A stretch of DNA of 64,000 nucleotides from assembly GCF_037975245.1 (NCBI RefSeq), contig NC_092566.1, forward strand, positions 16,896,001-16,960,000, in the 5' to 3' direction. This document shows, piece by piece, positions 14,252 through 24,904 of this stretch. The position numbers were made by a program, and so were the translations under genes. This DNA comes from Apostichopus japonicus (Eukaryota; Echinodermata; Holothuroidea; Aspidochirotida; Stichopodidae). The notes under the pieces were generated by a model. It was given only the letters and a program-made list of their open reading frames with translations, made no database searches and had not been told where the DNA came from. The number at the start of each line of letters is the position of its first letter. Position 1 is the first letter of the stretch.

Positions 14252-17200
14252 ATATCTATATATATATATATATATATATATACATACATATTATGTTTCA
14301 CATTTACGAAACAAATGGCGCCCAAGCTTACCTATATACATGAAAAGCTAGCACGCCAATATGTTGAAACTATAGCATGTTGGCGATATGTGCACTACCT
14401 AAGATAAGAAAAAAAAAGAAAAAGCATAAATAGGCGTTACGTGGAAGCTTGCACAATATACATCATGCCTGAACATTACCACAAATTTAAAGTAGTCCTG
14501 AACCCTCCAATATAAGAGTGACTGTGCAAACTTCTTTATCATTACCGCGAAAAGAACCTCTGGCCAAATTCAACTTTGCTGATTTTTTTCACTCTCTCTT
14601 CTTTCATTTTTTCTTTATTACGTCGGAATTTAGTGATTAACATGACTGTCGTGTCACCATCCGGAGATGTCATCACTTCGAACAGTCCAGAATACCGTGA
14701 AGAACGTGAATTTAAATTTATCATTATAGAGATCAATGACACGGCAGAGGTAAATACTACATCTCGTATATAGGCCTATATGTGTAACTAACGATGGCTT
14801 AATAGGGGCATAGGAAAGAAGGTTGACTATTTAAGAGGTAAAAAAAAAATGTTTAACTTTTGACTTTAAATGCCAAAATGTTGAGATACAAAATCATTTG
14901 TTTTTAGATTTGGGGACCCTTCCTCTACCCCCTATTAAGCCACTGTAGTAACTTAACATGAACTTCATTTTTTTTAATTTTCCGTTAGACCAGTTCATTT
15001 TTTTTTCTATAAAAAAAGTTAACAAATCTGGTCTGGTACCATATGCGAAAATTTAGGAAAAACACAACTACGTTGTTCGGATATCCTATGTTTTGTCCGC
15101 AATGGACAATGAAATTAAAACAACGGTACTATACATGTGCACTAAAAGAATATGTAAATATGTGGTGGGGCTATGAAAGAATTGTTTGATAAGTCGTCTC
15201 TCAAACTGTTTCAATTCTTAAAAATAAATTCGTTTCTCATGAATCACCACACAGCCTGGCTGGTGGCATTTTTACTTCGACGAACTGCTCGGAGTATTGG
15301 AGGTCCTTGTCAGTGTTTCGTCAAGACAACCACCCGGAGGCGCTGGAGCAATCACTGCTACCGCAGTGATGAACTCCGCAGTTACGAATGTCGAACAGGG
15401 AGAAAATATGGTCATCTTCTCTGAAGTCAAGCAAGGTTCTTACCCAGTCTTGAGGTGCAACGTTATAGCAACCGTGGAGAGACCCGATGGCGACCCGATT
15501 CAACTGGAACTATTTGACAATGGTGCTGGTAAGTTTACGGAATCGGTGTTGTTCTGCAGTGCCACCGAGCATATGAGAAAATGGTGGCTTCTTGGCGATA
15601 CCAAAAAGTTGGATCAAACTAAATATAACGTCATCGTCTTCGACATTACTACACGAAGTCATTTAGTTTGATGACTTCGTTATCGAATATGTCAAATGGT
15701 AACCTTTGCTTAGATGTTTAGATAAACTAGATGTTGGAGATAATTGGTTTTATCTGCTCAGTTGTTAATAACCAAACAAATAGCGAGAATTCTTAAAGTT
15801 CATGTTTTTCAAGACCAACTCTTAATGCATTGGAATTAGGGCTTAAAGGGACGGAAGGAACCGTCCTATCAGACATAACTTAGTACATGCATGGTAAATG
15901 CTATAGTATACAAATAATGAATGGTTATGAGTGCAATAGTGCAAATATTTCATGAGTTGAAAGATGGAATGTTCCATTCAACTCAGCTGCGCCTCGTTGA
16001 ATGGAACAACATATTATATTAAGATGGGTAAAATGCATTCATGCAACAGATTGTTTTGAACAGACAGGTTTCTCTGCTCTTTACCATTGAAAAAAATTGC
16101 TACCAAAAAAGGATAACCCATGGTTCTATTTCATAGAGTGGATGTTGCATGCAATCAACGAGCAATTGACCAATCAAATGACCAGAATTCATTTAGGTGT
16201 TGTATAATAGAGAATATTCCAATTGTAAGCTTGCTTGAGTATCTATAACGGGTACAACAAAAAGGGCAGTAACTTGCTCACAAAAAGGCATGTTTTTCTT
16301 TATGTGTGTCTTACATACTCCAATAGGAGCTGACTTAACAGCCGGAGATGGAATCTATTCACGGTATTTCACGGAATATGATGGAGAGGGATTTTACGGA
16401 GTTCAGGTCACTGTACACAACGCAGACGAAACGGCTGTGCTTTCAACACAAGGAGAAAACGGGCAGTACTTTTCTCTGGCGCAACCTTACGTGGATCCTT
16501 ATCAACTACTGGACGGAAATATATCTCAAACGGGTAAGTTTAGCACGAAAGAGTGACCAGTAGGTAATCCGTTATAACCCAACGAAATTTGTTTTATTTA
16601 CATTCGCCTAGTGTGATCGCAACGTCTTTGTGTTGTGTAGCCTACTCTAAATTAAAATGACAGTTCTTCAAACTTTCTTATTTAGTATTTTAATTTGGAC
16701 AAAAATAAACCGTTTATCAGAATCTTCTTTTTTTACAAAACTATTTCATTTTTCAGAAAATGATCTTATGCTACTGCCTGGTATGCCACCACCAGCTTTC
16801 AACGAAACCAAAGCTCCACAATTTATGAGGCGCACATCTGGAGGGTCTAACCGAGTACCTTCGGTCCCAACGGGTGATTTTTTGCCCCCCTGTAGAATTC
16901 GAGATCTCCAAGTGTCGACTTCATCGTACAATGACAGTTTAGTAATGTTATCTTTTACAGCTCCAGGGGGTAACCTTGATTTCGGTAAAGGTAAGACCAT
17001 GAAACAAATATTATTACAATAGGAGAAATTATTCTGCCTCGATAATCTCCTTAGTTTTCTTTGTCTCAATTCAGTTCCGTTTATGCTACTGTACTTCTTC
17101 TTGTCTATTTGTAAATTAATTAAGCAGTTACACAAGTTTGTGACTCAAACGAGGTAGCCTTCTGCGCTTTTGACCTCTGACAGTGACACACAGTGCACAG

Positions 17201-18491
17201 TAAACATATGCGCTATTGTGTACATTATGTATATAAATGTGCTCTCACAAGTCAAAAAGTCGCAATTTGTTATTTGCGGGGGCAAAATACAATCAAACAG
17301 AATATTGGTTCAAGAAAACGTCACTCTTTTTTTCATTGGTTGTGCGACTGCCTGTTGTACTTACTACAAATTGCATCTTTCCACGTATGATTTGCAGTAA
17401 GTAGGCTACAATCCCCCCCCCCTACTCTCTCTCCCAACTTTCGAGGTGTAATGAGTAGGAATAAATTGCTTTAGGCTGCCTCATAGACAGTCTAGGTGAC
17501 CCTAAATTTTAGACAATTGCGTTATAGAATTAGCCGTATCATTGTTTTGCTTTCCGTGTTGTATATATTTGATTTCACAAAATGACATTAGTTTGGCTTC
17601 GCAGCGACGGTTTCCCAAAACCATTTTCCAGTAGTCAAGTTTTCTTTCTCCAAATTTCCTGCAGCACATCGGTACAGCATTCAGTCATCACTGAATTTAT
17701 CTCGGGAGACGGCATTTGACATTCAAGAGACGGATATTCTCGAGGGCAACCTAACCATGCCGCAAGAGTACGGAAACAACGAGCAGTTTGTAATAAACGT
17801 CAATTTAGCACCTGAAGAGAAAAGTGTTGCAGTTATGTACTTTGCAATAACAGCCTATGACGAAAACAATAACACTTCGGGATATTCTAATATTGGTCAA
17901 GCTACTTTCAGAAGGTACATACCGGCTTACGTTCCTTTACCATCATCAACGACCGAGACCACAGCATCTATTAGAATAACGACAAGAGGCTACCATGTCA
18001 CCACTGATTCTCCTGGGAAAATTCCAGTCGTTACTATTAAGTATAACTTAGAGGTTATATTGGTGTCATGTTTATCCGCGGGTATTGTGTTGTTTTTATT
18101 AATATTTTTCGGAGTTGCCTGTTTCTCAAATCATCTCATTAATCTTGATGTCAAAGATCAGAATCAACAACTCGGTGTTTCAAGAGAGGATGCACATCAG
18201 GATATGGTAAGTATTCCGACGACTTCATTAGATAAGATCAGTACGGTATCTTCGCGGTCTATCATGATTAGTTTTGATGGTCCAAATATCATATCATCTG
18301 AGATTCACAACGCATCGACTTTGGAAGAGGTTACAGAACTCGACAGTGATTCCTCTAGCTCGTCGTGGCCAGAGGCTACTGCCTGCTATCCCAATTCAAC
18401 ATATGGACAATGTAATCGACAGGTACTATATGTAAGTCCAAAGTATGACCCGAGCTTTGATGCAAACAATATACCAGGGCAGTATTTCTGA
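2821..18491 (+). CDS. Calcium-activated chloride channel regulator (CLCA) family protein, 5'-partial
   Basis: Thirteen exons join in frame: 2821-2953, 5846-6020, 6701-6833, 8039-8154, 9385-9612, 11831-12023, 12344-12450, 13631-13754, 14634-14749, 15255-15528, 16327-16533, 16757-16990, 17665-18491 (954 residues plus stop). Domain order is that of CLCA proteins: zinc-protease motif HEWGH, Cys-rich linker, VWA domain with a complete MIDAS (DTSGS, the GGTC Thr, ITDG), beta-rich region, Fn3-like region, one C-terminal transmembrane helix and a long acidic, Ser-rich tail. Family knowledge: CLCAs are self-cleaving secreted or membrane proteins that modulate TMEM16A chloride channels and mucus; they are not channels themselves. 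The N-terminal domain (roughly 150 residues in vertebrate members) is missing from the window. Vertebrate members are about 900-950 aa, so the full protein here would be longer, mainly because of its tail. Which vertebrate CLCA is closest cannot be told. Confidence 0.93.
4410..4651. repeat. compound (TA)n/(GATA)n microsatellite in CLCA intron
   Basis: Two TA runs (about 4410-4512 and 4586-4651) separated by GATATA/CATAGA variants. Confidence 0.9.
5846..6020 (+). CDS. CLCA Cys-rich exon
   Basis: Acceptor TATACAG, donor GTGAGA. Encodes CSAEWD... through [11 protein letters not shown]; three cysteines, at CSAEW, RECVG and DGCIS. The SIM(F/Y) segment matches the conserved SIMFMQS region of the family. 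Confidence 0.9.
6163..6201. repeat. (TA)n microsatellite
   Basis: Short TA run with one TAAA interruption in a CLCA intron. Confidence 0.8.
6701..6833 (+). CDS. CLCA exon before the VWA domain
   Basis: Acceptor TTTCTCAG, donor GTAAGC. Encodes ITEFCDND..., [11 protein letters not shown] and PDFA, matching the family's VEFC...C..R(S/T)TW(D/E)VI pattern. Ends in phase 1. Confidence 0.9.
8039..8154 (+). CDS. CLCA VWA exon 1 (MIDAS DTSGS)
   Basis: Acceptor CTCCTAG, donor GTAAGA. Encodes the first VWA strand [14 protein letters not shown], carrying the DxSxS metal-binding motif. Confidence 0.93.
8419..8698. mobile_element. 280-bp foldback (MITE-like) element
   Basis: Left arm about 8419-8548 is an imperfect inverted copy of 8578-8698. 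Ends are CACACAGAG and CTCTGTGTG. Matching internal blocks are CAGTAACTACT, ACTGGATCGT, TAGCATGTGCTATT and TACAGTAAGAACTG with their complements. Lies in the intron between the first two VWA exons. Confidence 0.75.
9385..9612 (+). CDS. CLCA VWA exon 2
   Basis: Acceptor AACAG, donor GTAAGC, phase 0 at both ends. Encodes helix and strand segments including SLGIVDFDS and [14 protein letters not shown]; the Thr is the MIDAS threonine (GGTSICSGL in vertebrate CLCA1). Confidence 0.93.
9808..9917 (-). mobile_element. tRNA-derived SINE fragment (family with leucine-like head)
   Basis: Minus-strand reading has GAGGCTAAGCAAT, B box GGTTCGATATCC, then GGTGGGTTTTCATCCAAGAG and AGCAATCTACGG. The same modules occur in order on the plus strand at 34037-34200. 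Confidence 0.65.
9916..10160 (+). mobile_element. copy of the CAGGCGCG-end MITE family (partial)
   Basis: Starts CAGGCGCGTATCCAGG, then ACTATCTAAGCGGAGCGCC, GGTTGGCGCGGAGCGTACAA and CTGGAAATGGCACTT-like blocks shared with 11104-11345 and 59985-60294. Right boundary uncertain. Confidence 0.6.
11104..11345 (+). mobile_element. copy of the CAGGCGCG-end MITE family
   Basis: Contains CAGGCGTGTAGCGAG, CTATCTAAGCGAAGCGCCAC, GTTGGCGCGAAGCGTACAAG, CTTCCCAGGCCTTGTAAGTT and ends in a G-run. A right-end-like CTGGATACGCACCTG lies at 11695-11709, so the element may extend that far. Confidence 0.6.
11520..11665. repeat. pyrimidine-rich low-complexity tract
   Basis: About 145 bp of T/C (CTTTTTCTCTC-type). 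The open frames through it are low-complexity artefacts. Confidence 0.8.
11831..12023 (+). CDS. CLCA VWA exon 3 (ITDG)
   Basis: Acceptor CAAAG, donor GTAAGT. Encodes [17 protein letters not shown], with the last MIDAS Asp, then the strand [11 protein letters not shown]. Ends in phase 1. Confidence 0.92.
12344..12450 (+). CDS. CLCA exon 7
   Basis: Acceptor TTTTTCAG, donor GTATAT. Encodes GRFFLQTDD...LHDAF, corresponding to the end of the VWA domain (TGG...LIDAF in vertebrates). Confidence 0.88.
12841..13412. mobile_element. 572-bp non-autonomous hAT-type transposon (MITE)
   Basis: Terminal inverted repeats CAGTGGCGGCGCCA and TGGCGCCGCCACTG, flanked by a perfect 8-bp target-site duplication TTTCTAAT (12833-12840 and 13413-13420). 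Eight-bp duplications and CAGTGG-type ends are characteristic of the hAT superfamily. No transposase frame inside. Subterminal G and C runs (GGGGCTTTAGCCCCC) can pair. Confidence 0.9.
13631..13754 (+). CDS. CLCA exon 8
   Basis: Acceptor CTCAACAG, donor GTACGT. Encodes the beta-strand stretch [19 protein letters not shown], matching 'VIVDSTVGNDT' of vertebrate members. Ends in phase 1. Confidence 0.88.
13809..14051. repeat. (AAAT)n, (TA)n/(CA)n and (GA)n compound microsatellite
   Basis: About 105 bp of AAAT units, then TA with a short CA block, then GA. Lies in a CLCA intron 55 bp after an exon. Confidence 0.92.
14193..14290. repeat. (TA)n microsatellite with TCTA variants
   Basis: TA run with periodic C substitutions in a CLCA intron. 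Confidence 0.88.
14634..14749 (+). CDS. CLCA exon 9
   Basis: Acceptor GGAATTTAG, donor GTAAAT. Encodes [20 protein letters not shown], matching the 'L.DPSG' strand of the family. The split first codon (G + TG) fits the phase of exon 8. Confidence 0.86.
15255..15528 (+). CDS. CLCA exon 10
   Basis: Acceptor CACACAG, donor GTAAGT. Encodes [10 protein letters not shown]..., then [19 protein letters not shown] and LELFDNGAG, the conserved 'V..G..PV....V.A.IE...G' and 'LWDNGAG' motifs of CLCA. Ends in phase 1. Confidence 0.92.
16327..16533 (+). CDS. CLCA exon 11
   Basis: Acceptor CCAATAG, donor GTAAGT. Encodes [19 protein letters not shown], the family's '[12 protein letters not shown]' motif. 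Confidence 0.92.
16757..16990 (+). CDS. CLCA exon 12 (start of Fn3-like region)
   Basis: Acceptor TTTTTCAG, donor GTAAGA. Encodes [10 protein letters not shown]..., [12 protein letters not shown] and [17 protein letters not shown], matching 'FPPGKITDL' and 'LTWTAPGDD.D.G'. Confidence 0.92.
17665..18491 (+). CDS. CLCA last coding exon (Fn3 end, TM helix, tail)
   Basis: Acceptor TCCTGCAG; stop TGA at 18489-18491. Encodes HRYSIQSS..., [12 protein letters not shown]..., a Thr-rich stalk, a hydrophobic helix (about [20 protein letters not shown]) and a cytoplasmic tail of about 120 residues rich in Ser and acidic residues. An internal consensus donor (GTAAGT at 18207) could give a shorter tail if used. 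Confidence 0.9.
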
Positions 18492-19759
18492 GCGAGAAAG
18501 CTTTTTCTGGTTTTATTTATCTTGAAACCTTTGCCGTCCAATATGATCTCTATACTTGAAAATTTCCTTGAAGTACAGTTGGCCACAAGGCCTATTAACT
18601 AATTGGCTGTTAATGTTAACGACTCAACAAATTAACAAATCTAAGGCAGGTTGTGTCTCCAATAATGCCCAATCTCTAAAATACTCTCTATACAGTATAT
18701 GCCAAACTTGGTACTGGCGCCAAGGTCTCTAGCTTTAACAAAGTGATTTGTAATGTAATTTAATATAATTTTTCATATAATTATATATAATTTATTTATT
18801 TTTGAGCTGTTTATGTTTAGAGGAAGTAATTGCACACTAGTTATTATGTTACACATTGTAAACACATTTGAAATGAAAGTGTCTTTTGTTTTTTAGAGGG
18901 GGGGGGGTTGGGGTGGGGTGGGGTCGGATTTGTTAGTAAACTCAGAAGTCCATATCCAGATTTCATTTTTGCTCAATATCAAAACCTTTTTCTAAAATGT
19001 CTTTTAACAAATGTTCCAGGTATTTGTTCATATAGGCTATGAAGAAAACATAGTGATAGGATGCTTTTTTTCCCTCCCTTCCTCCCCATCTCTTTTTAAA
19101 TCTATTATATATAGATTTTTATCCTTCTATTTTCTAAATGTATTCATTCATTGAGATATATGTTGCCAATTTTCTACATTCCAAACGTCTTTTAATCCTA
19201 TCTTGGCAAGGCCCAAAAAAGTTTCAATTTATCTTTGTTTACCAATATTTATACCTCACGATCCTGTCAATACCGTATATACACTGTATATAATATGACA
19301 ACATATTTAGTTTTATTGCGTTCACTTTAAAAATGAGGGCGACATGCATGTAATTTGTATTGGTTTAACCTGTTCGTGGTCCATTTCTATCTTTTGTGAT
19401 TATCAGTTGTGAGAATAACATGCTCTCGCCATGCATGACAACATCATCGTTTAAAAAAAAAGAAGAAAAAAAAAAGGCAAACCAAAAAAGAACATTCTAG
19501 CTGACGTGCTGGCCTAAGTAAACTTTTTTATTTTTTTGTCCAAATAATTTTAAACACATAAATCTCCACAATGACATTTAACCTTCCTTTGTATGGGGAA
19601 AACATGGTGTAATATTTTATTATGGCATTGCCAATGGAATAAAGAATAGCTACACGCATAGATAGTATTGCAGCAATAAATAAATCAACATTAAATGTAT
19701 TATATCTAATATACCACAAAGTGTTAACAAGTTGCGTTGCCATTGTTCTTGCAACTACT

Positions 19760-19761
19760 AA

Positions 19762-19805
<44 letters not shown>
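19760..19805. repeat. (TA)n microsatellite
   Basis: Uninterrupted TA run of about 40 bp. Confidence 0.85.
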
Positions 19806-19808
<3 letters not shown>

Positions 19809-20267
19809 CCATAGTATAAAAAGTTCAGTATTTGCAGTATACTGCTCAATACAGCTGCAGAGCTATAGATATAAACACGCTATTCCATAGCGTTGGATCG
19901 CGATGGAATATCGTGTTTATACATATATCTTTATATATAAATATAATATATGTATATATTTATATATAAATATATGTTGCCTAAGATGTATTATATTTCA
20001 TGTACAGTTTTATACCTACTATATATATTTATACAGATATCTGTACATAAAAAGAAAGAAATTATTTACTACTATATATACATGGGCTATGTACATTTTA
20101 ACACGTATATGTATGAGGAAAGAGCAAACCTAATCAACCACTTTTGACATTGCAAATACTTGTGCTTTTGATATATATCACATCTATGCCACTGAACCAA
20201 ATATAACTTGTTCTATTTGGGAAATGGTTTACAAACTAATAACAGATGTCTGTAGTAAGGTCAATGT

Positions 20268-20365
20268 GAGAAAAGGAGTAAAGAGATATTACTCTCTCTA
20301 GTAGTTATGATGACTATATGTCATCATAACCACTGGAGAGAGTTATATCTCTTTAGTCCTTTTCT
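20268..20365. repeat. ~100-nt hairpin (47-bp stem, 4-nt loop)
   Basis: Left arm 20268-20314 (AGAAAAGGAGTAAAGAGATA...GTTATGATGAC) pairs with 20318-20365 (GTCATCATAACCA...CTTTAGTCCTTTTCT) with about five mismatches or GU pairs. Could be a foldback MITE or a precursor-like RNA hairpin; nothing distinguishes the two from sequence alone. Confidence 0.7.
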
Positions 20366-23300
20366 GTGGCAAAATTCATAGTGGCTTTGTGAATTTTGGA
20401 CTTGCTCAAGTCTTCAGTGCAGTTTTCTAATGTACTTAGAACATTATATCTGCCAACAGAACATGTTATCCTATCACTTTGTCTGTAAAATGGTAAAGTA
20501 GTTGGTTAGGTCTGTTTCTTCTTTAAGTTTGTATTGAATAATAACTATCACTGTACTATATTTTAAATGTTTTACTTCATGATCTGAAATATTTCATATA
20601 TCCATTAGAAGAACTTTCTGCATTTGGAATACACAATCAGATGATTTTCTTCATTAGACATTTTCCGTACTCTTTGTGACTTTTTACAAGGAAAGATTTC
20701 TCTTTCATGCATTCAGCCTCGTTAGGGAGTGGTTGGCTTCTAAATTCACCTCCGACTGACTTAGGTATGCGCTTACATGGAAAGGCATCATGGGCCTGTA
20801 GACCTGTGACTTACCAAATTGAATGTTAAAATCCCTGGCTGTCAATGGGTTGGGGGGGGTGGAACCCCTCCCCTGCCTTACCTGGGAAACGCCTCTGCTT
20901 CGTAAAAGTAAATCACACCACACGTACAGTATTTCTCAATAATTACTGAGTCTATAATCCTAGCTCATTTATGTTGTTTATCAACTGAGCTGGAATGACA
21001 TTCTATGGGATGGTTTCAGTCATACCTTCCATAATATTCAGTGAGTTGATATTATTTCCTGCTTTATGATTCCTGTGTCTAATTGTTCATTTGAACCTTC
21101 GGAAATACTTTTCAGCATTTTCAAACCATAAATCGTGCATTTCCCCCTAGGCATACAAAAACATGTAGTAGTTTGCAAAATGCATGCAAAATCCCTGCAA
21201 ACATTTTCTTAACAACTGACATGAAAATCTACCAATCATGATTAAAATGGGATGAATAGCCCACATTGAACTGGTCTAGGCCTACGTAGTTACTAGCATT
21301 ATTTACGAAAATCAAATCAATCAAATACTGATACAGTACCAATTACGATATCAATATCAGCAGGCCTTGGCAAAATGTATTGGAATTGATTTGACTACAA
21401 ATCTAATCGCCAAAAAGTAATTTATTGCCACTAACAATGGTACGTTGTAATCTCTGTAAACTACCGGTTTATATATAGGCCTACAATGTTAATACAAGTT
21501 GTTAGGCAACAATACTTCAAAATTACCCTAAGGGTATAAATTTAAGCTAGGCCTAACTGCTATGTTAGGCTAGTTACACTAACACTAACAGTAACAAAAA
21601 CATTGGGCATCTCTTGAAATATTTATGGCAATGCTCAATTTGAACTTCAGGAACGAAAGGAAACTGACCATAAAACCGTAAAGGCATGTGGATGAATCAC
21701 TAACCTAATGACTGCACTTTGACTAAACAAATTCAAACGAAAATCGCCAAGGCCATACCGTACGTCATCGCCACTGTACGAATGCAGTTAGGCCTCTGCT
21801 AACATAACTAAGCTTAACGCTAGGTAAGGCAAAGTACATCATAAGATCGATGTTCAACAATCTTTTCTGCATTGGAATCGATGAGTACTTGTCACATTTT
21901 GAAACTTACCTTACATCCTATTCAATGACAAAGTCCTCAAGCTCCAACACTATTCTCTGTTCTAAATGGAAATATAACGTTCCGTTGAGCTTTTTTCCTA
22001 AACTGAAATTAAAGCTCTGTGAAGTTTGTAAACAACAACCACTGTCACAAAACCGCCCATATGTATAGCACATGCACAGGGTTCACCATTCTACACGGTT
22101 AGTTCCCATTGAGATTGATCGTTGACAAAATTTAGATTACAATTTTAACTTGCTTTCAAGTTCACCACGAACTGCTAATTTAAACAATGTTATGATAAAC
22201 AATTAGCATGGTTATTGAAGTGATTCTAAGGGCCAAATGATGTCGGTTCATGATTGTTTTTGTACTTAATGTTGTACTAGTTGGCGCCTCTAGATCGACC
22301 CCCATCCCCCAATGTTTTGCAAATAGCGTTTGTTGACAAATCGCAATTAGAAGTGCCATGTAGTATAAGAAAGCCCCTTGTGACAAAAATGAATTTGGGA
22401 CCACTGCACAAACTTCTTTCTAGGATTAAGGATCGAGTCTTAATTGACACAACCTTGATCACAATCTTCATTTAGGGTCACCGTGTTAAGTTATTTGAGA
22501 TAACTAATTCATGTATCGGTGACTTGCAGACTTCTGACACTACGATCGACATACATGTAGTGGGTCAATGCCTAACTTCATCACAATATTCAAGATATCA
22601 CACACTTATGCAAAAAGCTGTAAAGTGAGAGAGAGAGAAAAAAAGAAAAAGAACATACAAGATAATGCATTTGACTTAGAGTCCTTGGGTGGACTTTTAT
22701 TTAACAAAATTCATACTAACATACTTAACTTTTACAAAATCAAGTCTTTTACCAAAACCTTTTGCACATATTATCAAGAAAAGGAAACCAATGAGTGAAT
22801 AAAGAGGAATGAAAAATGAAATGAAAGCTGTTCAATTTTAATTTAATACAAGAATACGAAGGAAGCTACCACTCCCAGAAATAGCAATTTGATATCACCA
22901 ATGCATACCCCACCAAGTCCTCCCAAGTGACTGCATTTGATATGCTGATTTGCACGTCAAGACTTGCATTGGTCATTGAACCTTACCTAACTTAAACAAT
23001 TTTACAACCAGCTTACCCAATTAAATGTCAAACACATTTTCTTTCTTTCTATCTTTTGACTAATTGTGCAATTGAAAGTTAAGCAAAATAAGCATAAACC
23101 ACTAAGCAAAACATTATTGACCTTCTTGATCATAATTTTGTAGTTTCGATGATTTAATAATAAAAACAAAATGACTTTAATGTACAAGCTTTTCTCGATA
23201 GCAATTTAAGATTCAATTGCAATGTCAGAGGTTAGCATCACTAAGACTTATTTAAAGAGCAAAATATTTGTAATGAAAAAAAAAAATTCTGATTATCAAG

Positions 23301-23539
23301 TTTTTTTCATGGGTTCCATATAGTTTAGTGCTGTTCTAGTTAGGGTCTTGTATTTATATAAACAGTCACTACCCTGGGGCACTGCAGGACACCAAATTCA
23401 TGTGCCCATGGGTGAGGGGGGCATGGGGACTTTAGGGTGTGGCCGTAATCTGTTATCTCTACTATTCTACTAGTTACTTGACAGGTCCCCATGGGGTGAT
23501 GAGAGACATTTGAGATTTGCCTAGCCCAAGCCCCAAGGA

Positions 23540-23606
23540 CAAATTGTAATGGACAAGGACAAATTAACTTGTCCTTGGGGACAAGTTTGTCCCCAAGGAC
23601 AAACTT
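23540..23606. repeat. clustered CAAGGACAAA / TTTGTCC direct and inverted repeats
   Basis: GGACAAGGACAAATT, ACTTGTCCTTGGGGACAAG and TTTGTCCCCAAGGACAAAC occur within 67 bp and can form alternative hairpins. Confidence 0.65.
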
Positions 23607-24809
23607 GAAATAATTTGCCTCTCTCTGTTGAAATTACTTTCAAACCAAACACAAAGCTTTAACCAGATGTTGGTAACATGTTCAAACAAAATCTTCCTTT
23701 CAAACAAAATTATTCAGTCCAAGCTCTCAGACCATTTCATGTGATTCCAACCCCAACAGGTGATAAAGTCTACCAGTATCTTAATCATTTTGGTGTCCTA
23801 TACAGTATCTTAAAGATTCATGAATACCGCATTATTTATTTATATTTTATTATTAATAGCAAATTTATTGAAGAAGTGTTAGTGCTAGATAAATTCCTAT
23901 GTCATAAGTCTAAAATACTTGAATAACATGCATGGTAACTCTGTGTCTGGTGGACCTTTTAATATTACAAAACACATCCTGAAATCGAATCATGATCAGA
24001 CGAGCTGGTAATTTATGCTAACCGCAAAACCAAGTATACCTTCATCTGAAAAATACAGACAGAAACTATCTCAGTAACTTGATTGTAACTTGACGAGAGA
24101 TGAGGAATAATCAAAATTCAGTCAAACCCTCACTTTCGTGAATATGTTTTACTACAAAGCACTTGCAAAGTTTGAGATTAGATTAGATTAATGAAATTGG
24201 GATAAATGTCAGTTACAAAGCCCCCCCCCCCCAAAAAAAAATAATAGTAAAAAGTTAATATACAAAAGACCCTGTTCATGGTGACACTTTTCAACAAAAT
24301 GTTGCTACATTTTACAAAACATCTCTGAGCTTTTCTGTACTTGCCATCTTCCTGACTTAATGTTGCAAAGTAAAATGTGAAAAGGTAATTCAATCAAGAA
24401 GTATTTCAGATTTATACAGAAATAGTGCAATTCTCATTTGGTAATGATCCACATCAATATTTTATATCAAGTTGAAGAAAAACACTGGATTAACAAAGTG
24501 ACAAAAATCCAAGGAAATTAGAAATTGTCTGGGAATAAGATAAAGAGTAACACAGGTTTGAGGCATTTCAGTTCTAGAGCTTAATTTCATAGTTCTGGTT
24601 AGATATATTTAGTACATGTTGAAGGTGTGCCTCTCCTTCACTGAGAAAGTATTCATTCTATCAAATTCCCCCCCCCCCCCAAAAAAAAATATTCATAGAG
24701 AGGACGGCCTGATGGAGATAATGAATCCTTAAAAAATCCTTAAAAAAATCAATAAAAAAAAATCAACAAGCTGTTTACACGATTCCATTTAGTTCAGAAA
24801 GACACATTT

Positions 24810-24904
24810 CTAGGCTCTATTAAACGTCGCTATGAAGGTACGGATTTGCATAGCTGACAGCATGACATCGTAAGAGGGTGCTACGACTGGAGGAGGGCTA
24901 AATT
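24810..24904 (-). CDS. MAN2B1: mannosidase exon 23 (C terminus)
   Basis: Acceptor CCCTATAG after a long pyrimidine tract; stop TAG at 24812-24810. Encodes FSPPPVV... and [14 protein letters not shown] (human EPMEIRTFLASVQW). Confidence 0.9.

Larger units (their letters stand above)
18492..24809. other. intergenic gap between convergent genes (CLCA 3' end and mannosidase 3' end)
   Basis: Presumably includes both 3' UTRs. Plus-strand AATAAA candidates for the CLCA gene lie at 19638-19643 and 19675-19680; minus-strand candidates for the mannosidase (TTTATT on plus) lie at 23835-23840 and 23874-23879, all unproven. A TA run, a large hairpin at 20268 and a small palindromic cluster at 23540 are listed separately. 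No protein-coding exon was recognised. Confidence 0.6.

Noticed and set aside
21850-22068. 72-codon plus-strand frame, and a minus-strand GTAAGT donor near 21905, as a separate small gene
   Set aside because: No homology and no partner exon found on either strand.
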